64,000 bases of DNA from contig DS022282.1 in assembly GCA_000153745.1 (NCBI GenBank), forward strand, positions 478,027 through 542,026, in the 5' to 3' direction. The first letter of the stretch is position 1. Each line of letters begins with the position of its first letter. The notes under the pieces were generated by a model that did no database searches, was not told the origin of the DNA, and worked only from the letters and a program-made list of their open reading frames with translations. Both the position numbers and the translations under genes were made by a program. This DNA is from Rhodobacterales bacterium HTCC2255 (lineage in GTDB: Bacteria > Pseudomonadota > Alphaproteobacteria > Rhodobacterales > Rhodobacteraceae). Shown here piece by piece: positions 29,203 to 38,155 of this stretch.

Positions 29203-29300
29203 TTTATACTCCCATTGTGTTTTCAGTTTTATAATAACCGAGTTTAAATGCCTTATATATTTTCCTAATCTTTGGCATAATTTGAAATTAGGTTTCATTT

Positions 29301-30644
29301 TCAAGCAACCACTCTCCTCGAAGCTTGTTGATATTGAATACGATCTTGCATGCGATACCACGAAACAACAGCAGGTAAGAACCAAGGTCTACCATTATAG
29401 AGAGGTCGCGTTGGAAAAGGCAGGCCGTCAAATGCTGTTTTACCTTCTGGAATACCTAAGACTTTTTGTCCTAGTCGCATTCCTAGATAGCTCGCCATTG
29501 AAACACCAGAACCACAATATCCCATTGAGTAATATATCCCATTGTGTTGACCAGTATGAGCCATTTCATCAAATGTATATGCGACTGTCCCAGTCCAGGA
29601 ATGTGAAATTTTGGTTCCTTTTAATTGAGGAAAAATTCGAAACATATCTTTTAGCAATTTCGGACCACTAACCATTGGGTTAGTTTCCGTAGCCGAGACA
29701 CGCCCACCAAATAAAATTCGTTTGCGATCCGGTGATGTTCGATAATAATAAACTACCTTGCATGTATCACTGGCAATCCTATTTGTTGGAAATAGTTCTT
29801 GTACCATAACCGGATCTAATTCCTCAGTAGCAATAATATAACTTCCTATGGGAATTACTCTTTTTTGCAACCAAGGGGTCAAATTAGAAGTATAACCATT
29901 AGTTGCAATTACTACATCGCGAGCTTTCACTTCACCTTCTTGTGTCGTAATTACAAAACCATCCGATTTTTTTTCAATATCCAATACAGCACAGTGACCA
30001 ACTACATCAACTCCAGCTTCGGTAACTTTTTGCAAAAGCCCCCTGTGATACTTGCCTGGATCAACGGAAGCATGTCGTGGAAATATGACACCCCCATGAT
30101 AAACATCTGAACCAAGCTCTTTTAGTTGCTCATTTTTTGATACTGTATAGGCTTCAATCCCCTCAGATCGCTTAATTTCTTCTGCATTTCTTGCAATTAA
30201 TTCATAATGCTTTTGAGTGTGAGCTGCGTGGTAACGTCCAACTCGTGAAAAACTGCAATCAATCTTTTCAGATTTAATAAGGTCTTCAATCCATTTAAGG
30301 GCATTCTCACCTTCTTGTCTTATTGCAAGCCCTTTTTGAGCACCAAACTTTGCTGAAAGTTTTTCTAATGAGGGCTTTATACTAGTGCTAATTTGCCCTC
30401 CATTTTTCGTACTACAACCTTGCCCAGGCACACCAGACTCTAAAACTACAGTGGAGCGACCTCCTCTTATTGTTTGGAGGGCTGCATTCAGACCAGTATA
30501 TCCAGAACCTACTATTGCAACATCAACCTGGCGTGGTGGCTGATTAATAATATCTTTAAATTCAGGCAAACCCTCCAACCAGTACGATGTTTCCTTACGA
30601 TTGTGGCACCATATCGCATCATTAAAATATTCTTTTTTATGCAT
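29301..30644 (-). CDS. FAD-dependent oxidoreductase, gamma-glutamylputrescine oxidase (PuuB)-like
   Basis: A DAO-family flavoenzyme of 447 aa. An N-terminal dinucleotide fold begins VDVAIVGSGYTGLNAAL, then STKNGGQIS, a PuuB-like motif, and near the C-terminus MGYCGSGVSMASYLG. PuuB oxidises gamma-glutamylputrescine to an aldehyde with H2O2 release. It heads a minus-strand run with potDABC (98-bp gap), linking uptake with oxidation. Relatives oxidise other amines, so the substrate stays provisional. Confidence 0.82.
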   Translation of the reverse strand: MHKKEYFNDAIWCHNRKETSYWLEGLPEFKDIINQPPRQVDVAIVGSGYTGLNAALQTIRGGRSTVVLESGVPGQGCSTKNGGQISTSIKPSLEKLSAKFGAQKGLAIRQEGENALKWIEDLIKSEKIDCSFSRVGRYHAAHTQKHYELIARNAEEIKRSEGIEAYTVSKNEQLKELGSDVYHGGVIFPRHASVDPGKYHRGLLQKVTEAGVDVVGHCAVLDIEKKSDGFVITTQEGEVKARDVVIATNGYTSNLTPWLQKRVIPIGSYIIATEELDPVMVQELFPTNRIASDTCKVVYYYRTSPDRKRILFGGRVSATETNPMVSGPKLLKDMFRIFPQLKGTKISHSWTGTVAYTFDEMAHTGQHNGIYYSMGYCGSGVSMASYLGMRLGQKVLGIPEGKTAFDGLPFPTRPLYNGRPWFLPAVVSWYRMQDRIQYQQASRRVVA

Positions 30645-31050
30645 AAGGCTATTTATTATCCTATCTGAGAAGCATCCTTGTTAATCTTTTTTTGGTAATT
30701 AAGAAAAATATTAGAAAAAATAATTCAATTAAGCAAACAAATTTGAATTTATGATAATACTGATTAGTGATTTTATATTTGCAAAAAATTTGTAAAAATG
30801 AAAAATTTACACACATTATTGCAATTTTTTACATTGTTTTGTGCTCATGAATTCGATCCCTCATAAATTAAATTTCATTATTACATCATTCATCGCAACC
30901 TTTGCCAAATAAAGAGACAGATGCTTGGAATGAAAAGGACAGATGGTTTTGCTAGAGACATGAGGTTTCACAGTCGATTAAAACAAAACAGAAAAGATTG
31001 CCTTCATAAAAATTATTAATAATATTTACCATAAATTAGAATAATTAATT
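30645..31050. other. intergenic region between the oxidase operon and dddQ
   Basis: A divergent gap of about 0.4 kb, very AT-rich at both ends. The stretch 30890-31000 is less AT-rich and contains a short coding-like run (NKETDAWNEKDRWFC) ended by a stop; I recognise no protein or RNA family in it. It presumably holds the promoters for both directions, but I see no convincing sigma-70 pair. Confidence 0.4.
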
Positions 31051-31080
31051 AAAGAAAGTTCATTAAAAGAAAGTTCATTA
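31051..31080 (+). repeat. perfect 15-bp tandem duplication at the dddQ ribosome-binding site
   Basis: AAAGAAAGTTCATTA occurs twice back to back and ends one base before the dddQ ATG. Each copy carries a weak purine-rich ribosome-site-like AAAGAAAG, so the duplication doubles the candidate initiation region. Confidence 0.85.
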
Positions 31081-31081
31081 A

Positions 31082-31663
31082 ATGAAAGACCAAAAAAATC
31101 TTATTCATTTTCTAAATATTCTTGGTGAAAGAATTAAAGAACATCAGAGTGATATAGCTTGTGAAATATCTGATACGTTACTTGGCTCATCAAAGAGACA
31201 AAATAAAAAACCACCTGTTGCTCGATCATGTTCTTTTGATCGCAAATCATTAGCAGGCTTTGACAGCAATTTGATTAGTCTATTGGAAGACAATTTAACT
31301 CATCTTAATTGGAGAGAAGCTGGCTTTGGAAAATTACCTTTAGAAATCTCAAACCAAGTTTGTGTATCAGAGTTAATTGGGCCAAATGGTTTCTATAATC
31401 ATTCATCTGTAAGAATTGGCCTATTGTTACAAATGCCAAAAACACACTATCCATGGCATCAACATGCAGCAGAAGAGTTATACTTCATTCTTGGTGGTAA
31501 CGCAGATTGGGCTGTTGATAGAAAAGAAAGCACATTTAAATCATCTGGAAGCTTTATCCATCACAAATCAAACCAAGCTCATTGCATGACTACAAATGAT
31601 CAATACATGTTAGCAGTTTGGGGGTGGACTGGAGATATAAATGGATCAACATATTCAATATAA
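31082..31663 (+). CDS. dddQ: DMSP lyase, DddQ-like cupin
   Basis: Cleaves dimethylsulfoniopropionate to dimethyl sulfide and acrylate using a cupin-bound metal. The 193-aa length fits DddQ. The C-terminal cupin holds YPWHQHAAEELY: H126, H128, E132, Y134, then H167 and W182. The spacing H128/+4 Glu/+6 Tyr reproduces the DddQ metal ligands and catalytic tyrosine, Y123 corresponds to the substrate-pocket tyrosine 11 residues before it, and the second histidine and tryptophan also fall at matching distances. No signal peptide is visible. First gene of a plus-strand run with a GMC dehydrogenase and an aminotransferase. The family call rests on motifs; activity is inferred. Confidence 0.78.
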   Translation: MKDQKNLIHFLNILGERIKEHQSDIACEISDTLLGSSKRQNKKPPVARSCSFDRKSLAGFDSNLISLLEDNLTHLNWREAGFGKLPLEISNQVCVSELIGPNGFYNHSSVRIGLLLQMPKTHYPWHQHAAEELYFILGGNADWAVDRKESTFKSSGSFIHHKSNQAHCMTTNDQYMLAVWGWTGDINGSTYSI

Positions 31664-31704
31664 ATAAGTTAAAATTTTTGTTAAATTAAAAAGAAAGAAG
31701 CTCA

Positions 31705-32058
31705 ATGATTGATTTAAGTACCTATAAAGATCTTAATACTATTGAAGTAAATGAATTTAAACCAAAACCGACAACTCTAACTGTAGGTCAGAAAGAAGCA
31801 GCCAGACAGTTATGGGCGTCTGATGATGGAACAACTAAAATAGGTGTCTGGGAATGTACTCCAGGAGAGTTTACCGCTGATAGAACATCCGCTGGAGAAT
31901 ATTGTCACATCATCTCTGGTTCAGCATCTGTCAAAAATACAGACGGAAGCAACATAAGAGATCTTGGCCCTGGCGATTTGTTGGTCTTACCCATTGGTTG
32001 GAAGGGACATTGGACAATCCATGAACACGTTAGAAAATTATACATACTGCAATCTTAA
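31705..32058 (+). CDS. small cupin protein (DUF861/EutQ-like)
   Basis: A 117-aa single-domain cupin. TADRTSAGEYCHIISGSASV and DLGPGDLLVLPIGWKGHWTIHE fit the cupin_3/EutQ-like fold, where Glu and His may bind a metal. Preceded by an AAAGAAAG site. It lies 41 bp after dddQ and probably shares its transcript. No catalytic role can be assigned; related proteins occur beside aminotransferases and oxidoreductases. Confidence 0.75.
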   Translation: MIDLSTYKDLNTIEVNEFKPKPTTLTVGQKEAARQLWASDDGTTKIGVWECTPGEFTADRTSAGEYCHIISGSASVKNTDGSNIRDLGPGDLLVLPIGWKGHWTIHEHVRKLYILQS

Positions 32059-32100
32059 ATATAAAAAATGGTAAGAGATTATTGAAAACTTAGAGCGTGT

Positions 32101-32128
32101 TTGACAATTTTTTTGCTGTGATTATGGT
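32101..32128 (+). promoter_or_regulatory. candidate sigma-70 promoter upstream of the GMC oxidoreductase gene
   Basis: TTGACA at 32101-32106 and TATGGT at 32123-32128 with 16-bp spacing, about 60 bp before the gene start, in the only sizeable gap (129 bp) within the dddQ run. This would allow expression independent of dddQ. Confidence 0.4.
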
Positions 32129-32187
32129 AAAATTATTGGAATTAATTTTGACACCCTATCTCGAACATTTCACGGGAGGGAGAATAA

Positions 32188-33825
32188 TTGCATCAATATG
32201 ATTATGTTATAGTAGGAGCAGGATCTGCTGGATCCGCCCTAGCTAATAGACTTTCTGAAAGTGGCAAATTTACAGTTTGTTTACTTGAAGCAGGCGGTTC
32301 AGACAAAAAGTTTTGGGTTCAAATGCCACTGGGTTATGGAAAAGTATTTCATGATCCTTCCGTTAATTGGCGATACATGACTGAACCAGAGCCCAACCTT
32401 GATAATCAATCTGTCTATTGGCCTCGTGGGAAGGTCTTAGGAGGCTCAAGTTCCATAAATGCAATGGTATGGGTTCGCGGGCATAAACGTGACTACGAGG
32501 AATGGGCTTCTGTCGCTCCAGGGTGGGATTGGAATAATGTTCAAAAAATATTTAATAGGATTGAAAATTGGGATGGATCATCAGATGTTTCACGTGGCAT
32601 GAACGGTCCACAAGCAGTTCATGATGTATCATCAGATGTACACCCATTAACGATTTCTTATTTAGAGGCTGCTTCTCAGATAGGTATAAAGACTAATGCT
32701 GACTATAATGGGCCAAATATGGAGGGTGCATCTTGTTATCAAATATCAACAAAGGGTGGTATCCGCGCTTCAGCATCTAGAAGTTATCTTTGGCCATTAG
32801 GAAAACGCCGCAACTTAAATATTCAAAAAAAGGCTCATGTTACACGTGTTATTTTTGAAGGTAAACGCGCAGTAGGTGTGAAGTATATACAAAAAGGTCA
32901 AACAAAAACAGTTCATGCTAGAGCTGAAGTAATACTTTCGGGTGGAGCAATAAATTCACCACAACTTCTCCAATTATCAGGTATCGGTCCCGGTAAACTT
33001 TTGCAAAAGCACAATATTAATATCATTCATGCATCTCATCATGTTGGTAAAAATTTACAAGACCATCTAGGGAGTGACATTTATTATCGTGCAAATGTAC
33101 CAACGCTTAATCAAGAGCTAAACCCTATGTTTGGAAAACTGCGAGCCGGGTTAAAATATATTATGACACGCAAAGGTCCACTCTCATTAAGCTTAAATCA
33201 AGGTGGTGGTTTTATTCAACTAGACCCCAATGCAAGCGGCCCTGATCTACAGCTTTACTTTTCTCCAGTAAGTTACACCCGAGCGCCGGCTGGAGTGAGG
33301 CCTTTGATGAATCCGGACCCCTTTCCTGGATTCTTAATGGGTTTTAACCCATGTAAACCAACCAGTGTTGGCAACATTCAAATAAGTTCAACCGACCCGT
33401 TGCTTCCGCCAAAAATATATTCCAATTATCTCGATACAGAATATGACAAAAAAATGATGATTGAAGGTATTCGTTTAATTCGCCGTATAGCAAATGCTCC
33501 AGCTCTTAATTCAATCATTAAAGATGAGCTCGCACCTGGAGACGGAATCAAGAGTGCAAACGATATAGCTAAATATATCCGTCAAAAAGCTTGGTCAGTA
33601 TTTCACCCTTGTTCCACTTGTCGAATGGGAAATAATCCAAATATTTCTGTCGTAGATCCAAAACTTCGTGTCCATGGCGTAGATAATCTTCGAGTAGTAG
33701 ATGCATCTATTTTTCCAACTATTCCCACTGGAAATATTAATGCACCCTCAATTATGGTAGGAGAATATGCTTCGGACATTATACTCAAAGATGCAAAAAA
33801 CCGAAAGGGCCTGTCATGCACCTAA
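32188..33825 (+). CDS. GMC-family FAD oxidoreductase (choline dehydrogenase/DddA-like)
   Basis: A 545-aa GMC flavoprotein that oxidises an alcohol to an aldehyde. FAD-binding YDYVIVGAGSAGSALANRL at the N-terminus, GMC signatures WPRGKVLGGSSSINAM and SGGAINSPQLLQLSGIG, and the C-terminal catalytic histidine in VFHPCSTCRMG with TGNINAPSIMVGE. The start is TTG, supported by a strong GGGAGGGAG site; no in-frame ATG fits the N-terminal fold. It overlaps the next gene by 10 bp. Next to dddQ, a DddA-like role (3-hydroxypropionate to malonate semialdehyde) is plausible but unproven; the family is broad. Confidence 0.87.
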   Translation: MHQYDYVIVGAGSAGSALANRLSESGKFTVCLLEAGGSDKKFWVQMPLGYGKVFHDPSVNWRYMTEPEPNLDNQSVYWPRGKVLGGSSSINAMVWVRGHKRDYEEWASVAPGWDWNNVQKIFNRIENWDGSSDVSRGMNGPQAVHDVSSDVHPLTISYLEAASQIGIKTNADYNGPNMEGASCYQISTKGGIRASASRSYLWPLGKRRNLNIQKKAHVTRVIFEGKRAVGVKYIQKGQTKTVHARAEVILSGGAINSPQLLQLSGIGPGKLLQKHNINIIHASHHVGKNLQDHLGSDIYYRANVPTLNQELNPMFGKLRAGLKYIMTRKGPLSLSLNQGGGFIQLDPNASGPDLQLYFSPVSYTRAPAGVRPLMNPDPFPGFLMGFNPCKPTSVGNIQISSTDPLLPPKIYSNYLDTEYDKKMMIEGIRLIRRIANAPALNSIIKDELAPGDGIKSANDIAKYIRQKAWSVFHPCSTCRMGNNPNISVVDPKLRVHGVDNLRVVDASIFPTIPTGNINAPSIMVGEYASDIILKDAKNRKGLSCT

Positions 33826-34919
33826 AAACAATTGAAACTTTCACCAATCAAGATGTTGGCTTTGTACGCGTTACAGCAGAAGATGGTAGCCAAGGATGGG
33901 GACAAGTTTCCACATATCACTCTGACATTACATGTCAGGTATTACACCGTCAGGTTGCTCCTTGGACATTAGGGCAAGATACCAACGATTTAGATAATCT
34001 TTTAGACGTTGTTGCTGAAAGAGAGCATAAGTTTCCTGGTTCTTATCTACGCCGAGCCATGGGTGGTCTTGATACAGCCATCTGGGATATGCGAGGTAAA
34101 AAGTCAGGAAAACCAGTAGTTGAACTTTTAGGTGGAACACCTGGCCCAATCCGCGCCTATGCTTCATCAATGAAACGAGATATAACTCCCAAAGCTGAAG
34201 CAGATCGTATGAAGATACTGCGAGACACAAAAGGCTTTGATGCATTTAAGGTTCGTGCCGGAGCTGAAGTAGGCCGCAATAAAGATGAATGGCCAGGTAG
34301 GACTGAAGAAATAATTCCTACCATAAGAAAAGAATTGGGTACTGATGTAGACCTTCTAATTGATGCTAATAGTTGTTATTCGCCTGATCGTGCGATTGAA
34401 GTTGGTCATATTCTACAAGATAATGGATATTGCCATTATGAAGAGCCATGCCCTTATTGGGAACTTGAACAAACTAAATTGGTTACCGATGCGCTACAAA
34501 TTAATGTTACAGGTGGAGAGCAAGATTGTGATTTACCTACTTGGAGACGGATGATTGAAATGAGGGCTGTAGATATTATACAGCCTGATATTTTGTATTT
34601 GGGGGGTATTAACCGAACATTGCGAGTTGTAGAAATGGCAATCTCAGCAGGACTTCCTGTAACTCCGCATTGTGCAAACTTGTCTATGGTCACACTTTTC
34701 ACGATGCACCTTTTGAAGGCCATCCCTAATGCTGGTAAATATCTAGAGTTCTCTATAGAGGGTTCAGACTATTATCCTTGGCAAGAGGGCCTCTTTGTTG
34801 AATCTCCATATACCATTAAAAATGGTCATGCGCATATTGTCGATTTACCTGGATGGGGTGTTGAAATAAATCCCACTTGGTTGGATCGCTCAAATTACCA
34901 AATTAGTGAACTAAATTAA
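33816..34919 (+). CDS. enolase-superfamily (mandelate racemase/muconate lactonizing) enzyme
   Basis: A Mg2+-dependent acid-sugar dehydratase- or racemase-type enzyme of 367 aa. Metal ligands D183 (LIDANS), E209 (YEEP) and E235 (GGEQD); the general acid/base dyad D258 (QPDILYLGG) and H285 (TPHCA) is of mandelate-racemase type. The usual KxK motif reads K145-V-R147, so the second lysine is replaced by arginine. It overlaps the GMC gene by 10 bp and lies 10 bp before an aminotransferase, so all three probably act on one substrate. The substrate is unknown. Confidence 0.85.
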   Translation: MHLKTIETFTNQDVGFVRVTAEDGSQGWGQVSTYHSDITCQVLHRQVAPWTLGQDTNDLDNLLDVVAEREHKFPGSYLRRAMGGLDTAIWDMRGKKSGKPVVELLGGTPGPIRAYASSMKRDITPKAEADRMKILRDTKGFDAFKVRAGAEVGRNKDEWPGRTEEIIPTIRKELGTDVDLLIDANSCYSPDRAIEVGHILQDNGYCHYEEPCPYWELEQTKLVTDALQINVTGGEQDCDLPTWRRMIEMRAVDIIQPDILYLGGINRTLRVVEMAISAGLPVTPHCANLSMVTLFTMHLLKAIPNAGKYLEFSIEGSDYYPWQEGLFVESPYTIKNGHAHIVDLPGWGVEINPTWLDRSNYQISELN

Positions 34920-34929
34920 GTCATCTATT

Positions 34930-36249
34930 ATGAGCAATGTATTTCCTAGACAAATTACAAATCCCCCAATCAAGGCGGTATCCAGTGACGGCTGTTATAT
35001 AATTGATGAGAATGGAAAACAATATTTTGATGGATCAGGTGGAGCTGCTGTATCTTGTTTAGGCCATGGTGATCCTGATGTTATTAAAGCTGTTCAGGAT
35101 CAAACTTCAAAAATGGCTTTTGCCCATACTGGTTTTTTCTCTTCTGACCCCGCCGAAGAACTGGCTGAATTATTAATTGATAATGCGCCTGGTGAATTAG
35201 ATCGCGTTTACTTTGTTTCAGGAGGCTCAGAAGCAATTGAAGCTGCTATAAAATTAGCACGACAATTTCATATAGAAAATGGTGAACCAAGCCGGCATCA
35301 TATAATCGCTCGAAAACAGAGCTATCATGGAAACACGCTTGGCGCTCTCGCTGCAGGGGGTAATAAATGGCGGCGTAATCAATTTGAACCAATACTTATC
35401 GATGCTTCACATATTTCTCCATGTTATGAGTATGTAGATAAATTAAAAGAAGAAACTTCTTTTGATTATGGTCAAAGAGTTGCTCAGGAACTCGAAGATG
35501 AAATTCTTAGATTAGGTACTGATAAAGTCATGGCTTTCATTGTAGAGCCAGTTGTGGGCGCCACAATGGGAGCAGTTCCTGCTGTTCCCGGATATTTTAA
35601 AAAAGTGCGCAATATATGTGATAAATATGGAGTATTATTAATATTAGATGAAGTAATGTGTGGGATGGGTAGAACTGGTCATCTTTTTGCATCTGAATTT
35701 GATGAGATAGCACCAGATATTTTATGCATTGCAAAAGGCTTAGGTGCTGGTTACCAGCCAATAGGTGCAATGCTTTGCTCAAAAAATATTTACAATAGAC
35801 TAGGTAAAGGGTCAGGTTTTTTCCAACATGGCCATACTTATATGGGACACCCAGTTGCATGTGCAGCAGCATTAGCCGTTCTGAAAGCAATTCTTAATCG
35901 GAAGCTTTTAAGTTCAATTAAAAGCAAATCCAACCAATTATTTAATTGTCTCGAAACTCAATTAGGACATCATCCAAACATTGGTGATATTAGAGGTAGA
36001 GGTTTATTTATTGGTATTGAAATTGTAAAAAATATTGAAACTAAAAAACCTTTCGATCCTAACTTAAAAGTTGCAGCATCTATTAAACACGCAGCTTTTG
36101 AGGCTGGCCTTATTTGTTACCCTATGAGTGGCACAAGGGATGGGAAATGGGGTGATCACATACTTTTAGCTCCACCATTTATAATAAATGAAAATCAAAT
36201 AATAGAACTTGTAAACAAGTTATCTATTTCGATTGAGAGCTTGAAATAA
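34930..36249 (+). CDS. class III PLP-dependent aminotransferase
   Basis: A 439-aa omega-amino-acid-type aminotransferase. SGGSEAIEAAIKLARQFH is the PLP-phosphate region, D240 in LILDEVMCGMGRTG contacts the ring, and the Schiff-base lysine is K269 in IAKGLGAGYQPIGA. Members transfer amino groups between a distal amine such as beta-alanine, GABA or taurine and a keto acid. It sits 10 bp after the enolase-superfamily gene and 9 bp before the CMD gene. Beside a DddA-like dehydrogenase it could aminate malonate semialdehyde; this is inference. Confidence 0.88.
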   Translation: MSNVFPRQITNPPIKAVSSDGCYIIDENGKQYFDGSGGAAVSCLGHGDPDVIKAVQDQTSKMAFAHTGFFSSDPAEELAELLIDNAPGELDRVYFVSGGSEAIEAAIKLARQFHIENGEPSRHHIIARKQSYHGNTLGALAAGGNKWRRNQFEPILIDASHISPCYEYVDKLKEETSFDYGQRVAQELEDEILRLGTDKVMAFIVEPVVGATMGAVPAVPGYFKKVRNICDKYGVLLILDEVMCGMGRTGHLFASEFDEIAPDILCIAKGLGAGYQPIGAMLCSKNIYNRLGKGSGFFQHGHTYMGHPVACAAALAVLKAILNRKLLSSIKSKSNQLFNCLETQLGHHPNIGDIRGRGLFIGIEIVKNIETKKPFDPNLKVAASIKHAAFEAGLICYPMSGTRDGKWGDHILLAPPFIINENQIIELVNKLSISIESLK

Positions 36250-36258
36250 GGGATAAAA

Positions 36259-36822
36259 ATGACACCAGAAAGATTATTTGCACCTATAAAAGAAAATGAA
36301 TGGCCAAGTGAAATTGATGATATGAAGTCATCATTTGCTGATAAATTAAATGTTTATCGTTCTATGGCACATCACCCAAACTTAATTCGAGCATGGGCAG
36401 ATCTGCGAGAGCATATTGTTGTTAATTCTGCACTTTCACAACAACAAAGCGAAGTTGTAATTCTACGAACAGGAAATAATCTTCAAGTAGATTACGAGTG
36501 GTATCATCATGTATCTCGTGCAAGGGCATGTGGAATGAATGATCATCGAATAAACTCAATGAAACTTGCCACAGAAAATATGAATACCGAAGATGCTATA
36601 TTTGCTGGTGCTGTTGATGAAATAATGGAAAAGAAGAAAATATCACCAAACACATTGAAAAATTTATATTCTTTAGTTGGAAAAGAAGGGGTTTTAGATA
36701 CAATCGCTACTGTTGGATTTTATTCAACATTAGGCTTTATGATAAATTCTTTTAATACACCTATAGATGACGATATTATTAATGAAATGATCAACCAGCC
36801 AATAAGTGAAGAAAATTTATAA
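36259..36822 (+). CDS. carboxymuconolactone decarboxylase-family (AhpD-like) protein
   Basis: A 187-aa all-helical protein of the CMD/AhpD-like family. The core segment SEVVILRTGNNLQVDYEW, followed by YHHVSRARACGM, matches the helix that carries the active-site region in CMD proteins. The AhpD-type CxxC pair is absent (a single cysteine in RACGM), so peroxidase activity like AhpD is unlikely. Last gene of the dddQ run, 9 bp after the aminotransferase. The role is unknown. Confidence 0.8.
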   Translation: MTPERLFAPIKENEWPSEIDDMKSSFADKLNVYRSMAHHPNLIRAWADLREHIVVNSALSQQQSEVVILRTGNNLQVDYEWYHHVSRARACGMNDHRINSMKLATENMNTEDAIFAGAVDEIMEKKKISPNTLKNLYSLVGKEGVLDTIATVGFYSTLGFMINSFNTPIDDDIINEMINQPISEENL

Positions 36823-36852
36823 TTTAATCTCAAATTTTAAAGTGACCCCACA

Positions 36853-38073
36853 TCAGAATGATTTTTTTAGCCTTTTGTTCCTTTGACGGACATATATTAT
36901 CACCGCTACTCCACTAAGTGAAGAAAACCACATTAGCATTAATAATGGCATCTCATTACTACCAGGAACTAAGAATGCACCAGCTAATGTTGACAGGGCA
37001 GCCCCGATGGCAATCATCATTGCCCCTCCAAGTCCTGATGCAGTACCTGCTAAGTGAGGTCGAACTGAAAGCATACCTGCTGTTGCATTCGGTATAGTAA
37101 GTCCATTCCCCAAGCCAACAAAAATCATAAAGCCAAAAAATGTTTCAACTGTACCATATCCAATATAACTGCAAACCATCGACAATGATAGGCCAGAGAA
37201 TATTATCCAAAGCCCCCAAAGTATCATAGCATCGATGCCAAATCGTATGGTAAAGCGTCCAGATAGGAAATTACCAAAAAAATAACCAATTGCGGGTGCG
37301 CCAAAATAAAGCCCCAGCATTTCAGGACTTAAATTATAAACAATTGAACCCACAAATGGCCCCCCACCCAAATATGCAAAAAATGCACCCGCACCAAAAG
37401 CTGATGCTAAGCAGTACCCCCAAAAACGGCGCGACAAAAGGAGTTCCGGGTATTCAGAAAACTGTTGCCTAAATCCTTGAGTGTTTTCAGGGACAGTTTC
37501 TCCAAGATCAAAATAAGCAATTACTAATATTAAAAGTCCCAATCCACCAATGAACCAGAAATTAGCTTCCCAACCGAACCAACCATCCATGAGGCCACCC
37601 AGTGCAGGCCCAAACATAGGGCAAATAGCTGTTCCCATTGAGATATATGCTATTTTGGAGCCGGATGCTTGTGTTTCGGTAGTATCTCGTACAATTGCCC
37701 GCGCAACCACAAAAGTACATGCAGCAATAGCCTGTAAGGCGCGAAGACACATAAATACAAATGTATTTGGGGCGTATACACACGAGATACTTACTACAAT
37801 AAATATTATAAGAGACCACAATGAAACTGTTCTACGCCCTATTCTATCGGAGAGTGGCCCCACCAAAATTTGAAATACAGCACTGGTTCCTAAGTAAACT
37901 CCTACTGATAATCCCATAAGTGCTGTAGAAGACCCAAAATGTTCAGCCATATTAGGAAGGCTAGGTAAAAAGCTATTCATTGCTAAGGCTGAAATACTAG
38001 CCAAAAGTACCAACGTTAACATGCTAGGTTGGGTTTCTTTATTTAGGAAAACTGGTTTTGAAAATTTTGACAT
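36853..38073 (-). CDS. MFS multidrug exporter, Bcr/CflA type
   Basis: A 406-aa twelve-helix transporter. The N-terminal FLPSLPNMAEHF and the motif PLSDRIGRRTV between helices 2 and 3, together with RALQAIAACTFVVARAIVRD in helix 4, are characteristic of the Bcr/CflA drug:H+ antiporter group. Single gene, convergent with the dddQ run. The substrate is not deducible. Confidence 0.88.
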   Translation of the reverse strand: MSKFSKPVFLNKETQPSMLTLVLLASISALAMNSFLPSLPNMAEHFGSSTALMGLSVGVYLGTSAVFQILVGPLSDRIGRRTVSLWSLIIFIVVSISCVYAPNTFVFMCLRALQAIAACTFVVARAIVRDTTETQASGSKIAYISMGTAICPMFGPALGGLMDGWFGWEANFWFIGGLGLLILVIAYFDLGETVPENTQGFRQQFSEYPELLLSRRFWGYCLASAFGAGAFFAYLGGGPFVGSIVYNLSPEMLGLYFGAPAIGYFFGNFLSGRFTIRFGIDAMILWGLWIIFSGLSLSMVCSYIGYGTVETFFGFMIFVGLGNGLTIPNATAGMLSVRPHLAGTASGLGGAMMIAIGAALSTLAGAFLVPGSNEMPLLMLMWFSSLSGVAVIIYVRQRNKRLKKSF

Positions 38074-38155
38074 GAATTCGAGCTATGTCATTTATAAAGC
38101 CTTGTCCATTATCTCAGTAAAGTTAAATCAAAAACAAAGTTTAGAATAAGTCATT

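Noticed and set aside
29203-29385. 61-residue N-terminal extension of the PotD-like protein
   Set aside because: It overlaps the PuuB-like gene and hides the signal peptide; GGGAG supports the ATG at 29202.
29282-29671. 129-residue plus-strand ORF
   Set aside because: Antisense to the 3' end of the PuuB-like oxidase, which has strong family motifs in its own frame.
36259-36822. AhpD-type alkylhydroperoxidase
   Set aside because: The protein lacks the CxxC redox pair needed for that activity; only the general CMD-like fold is supported.
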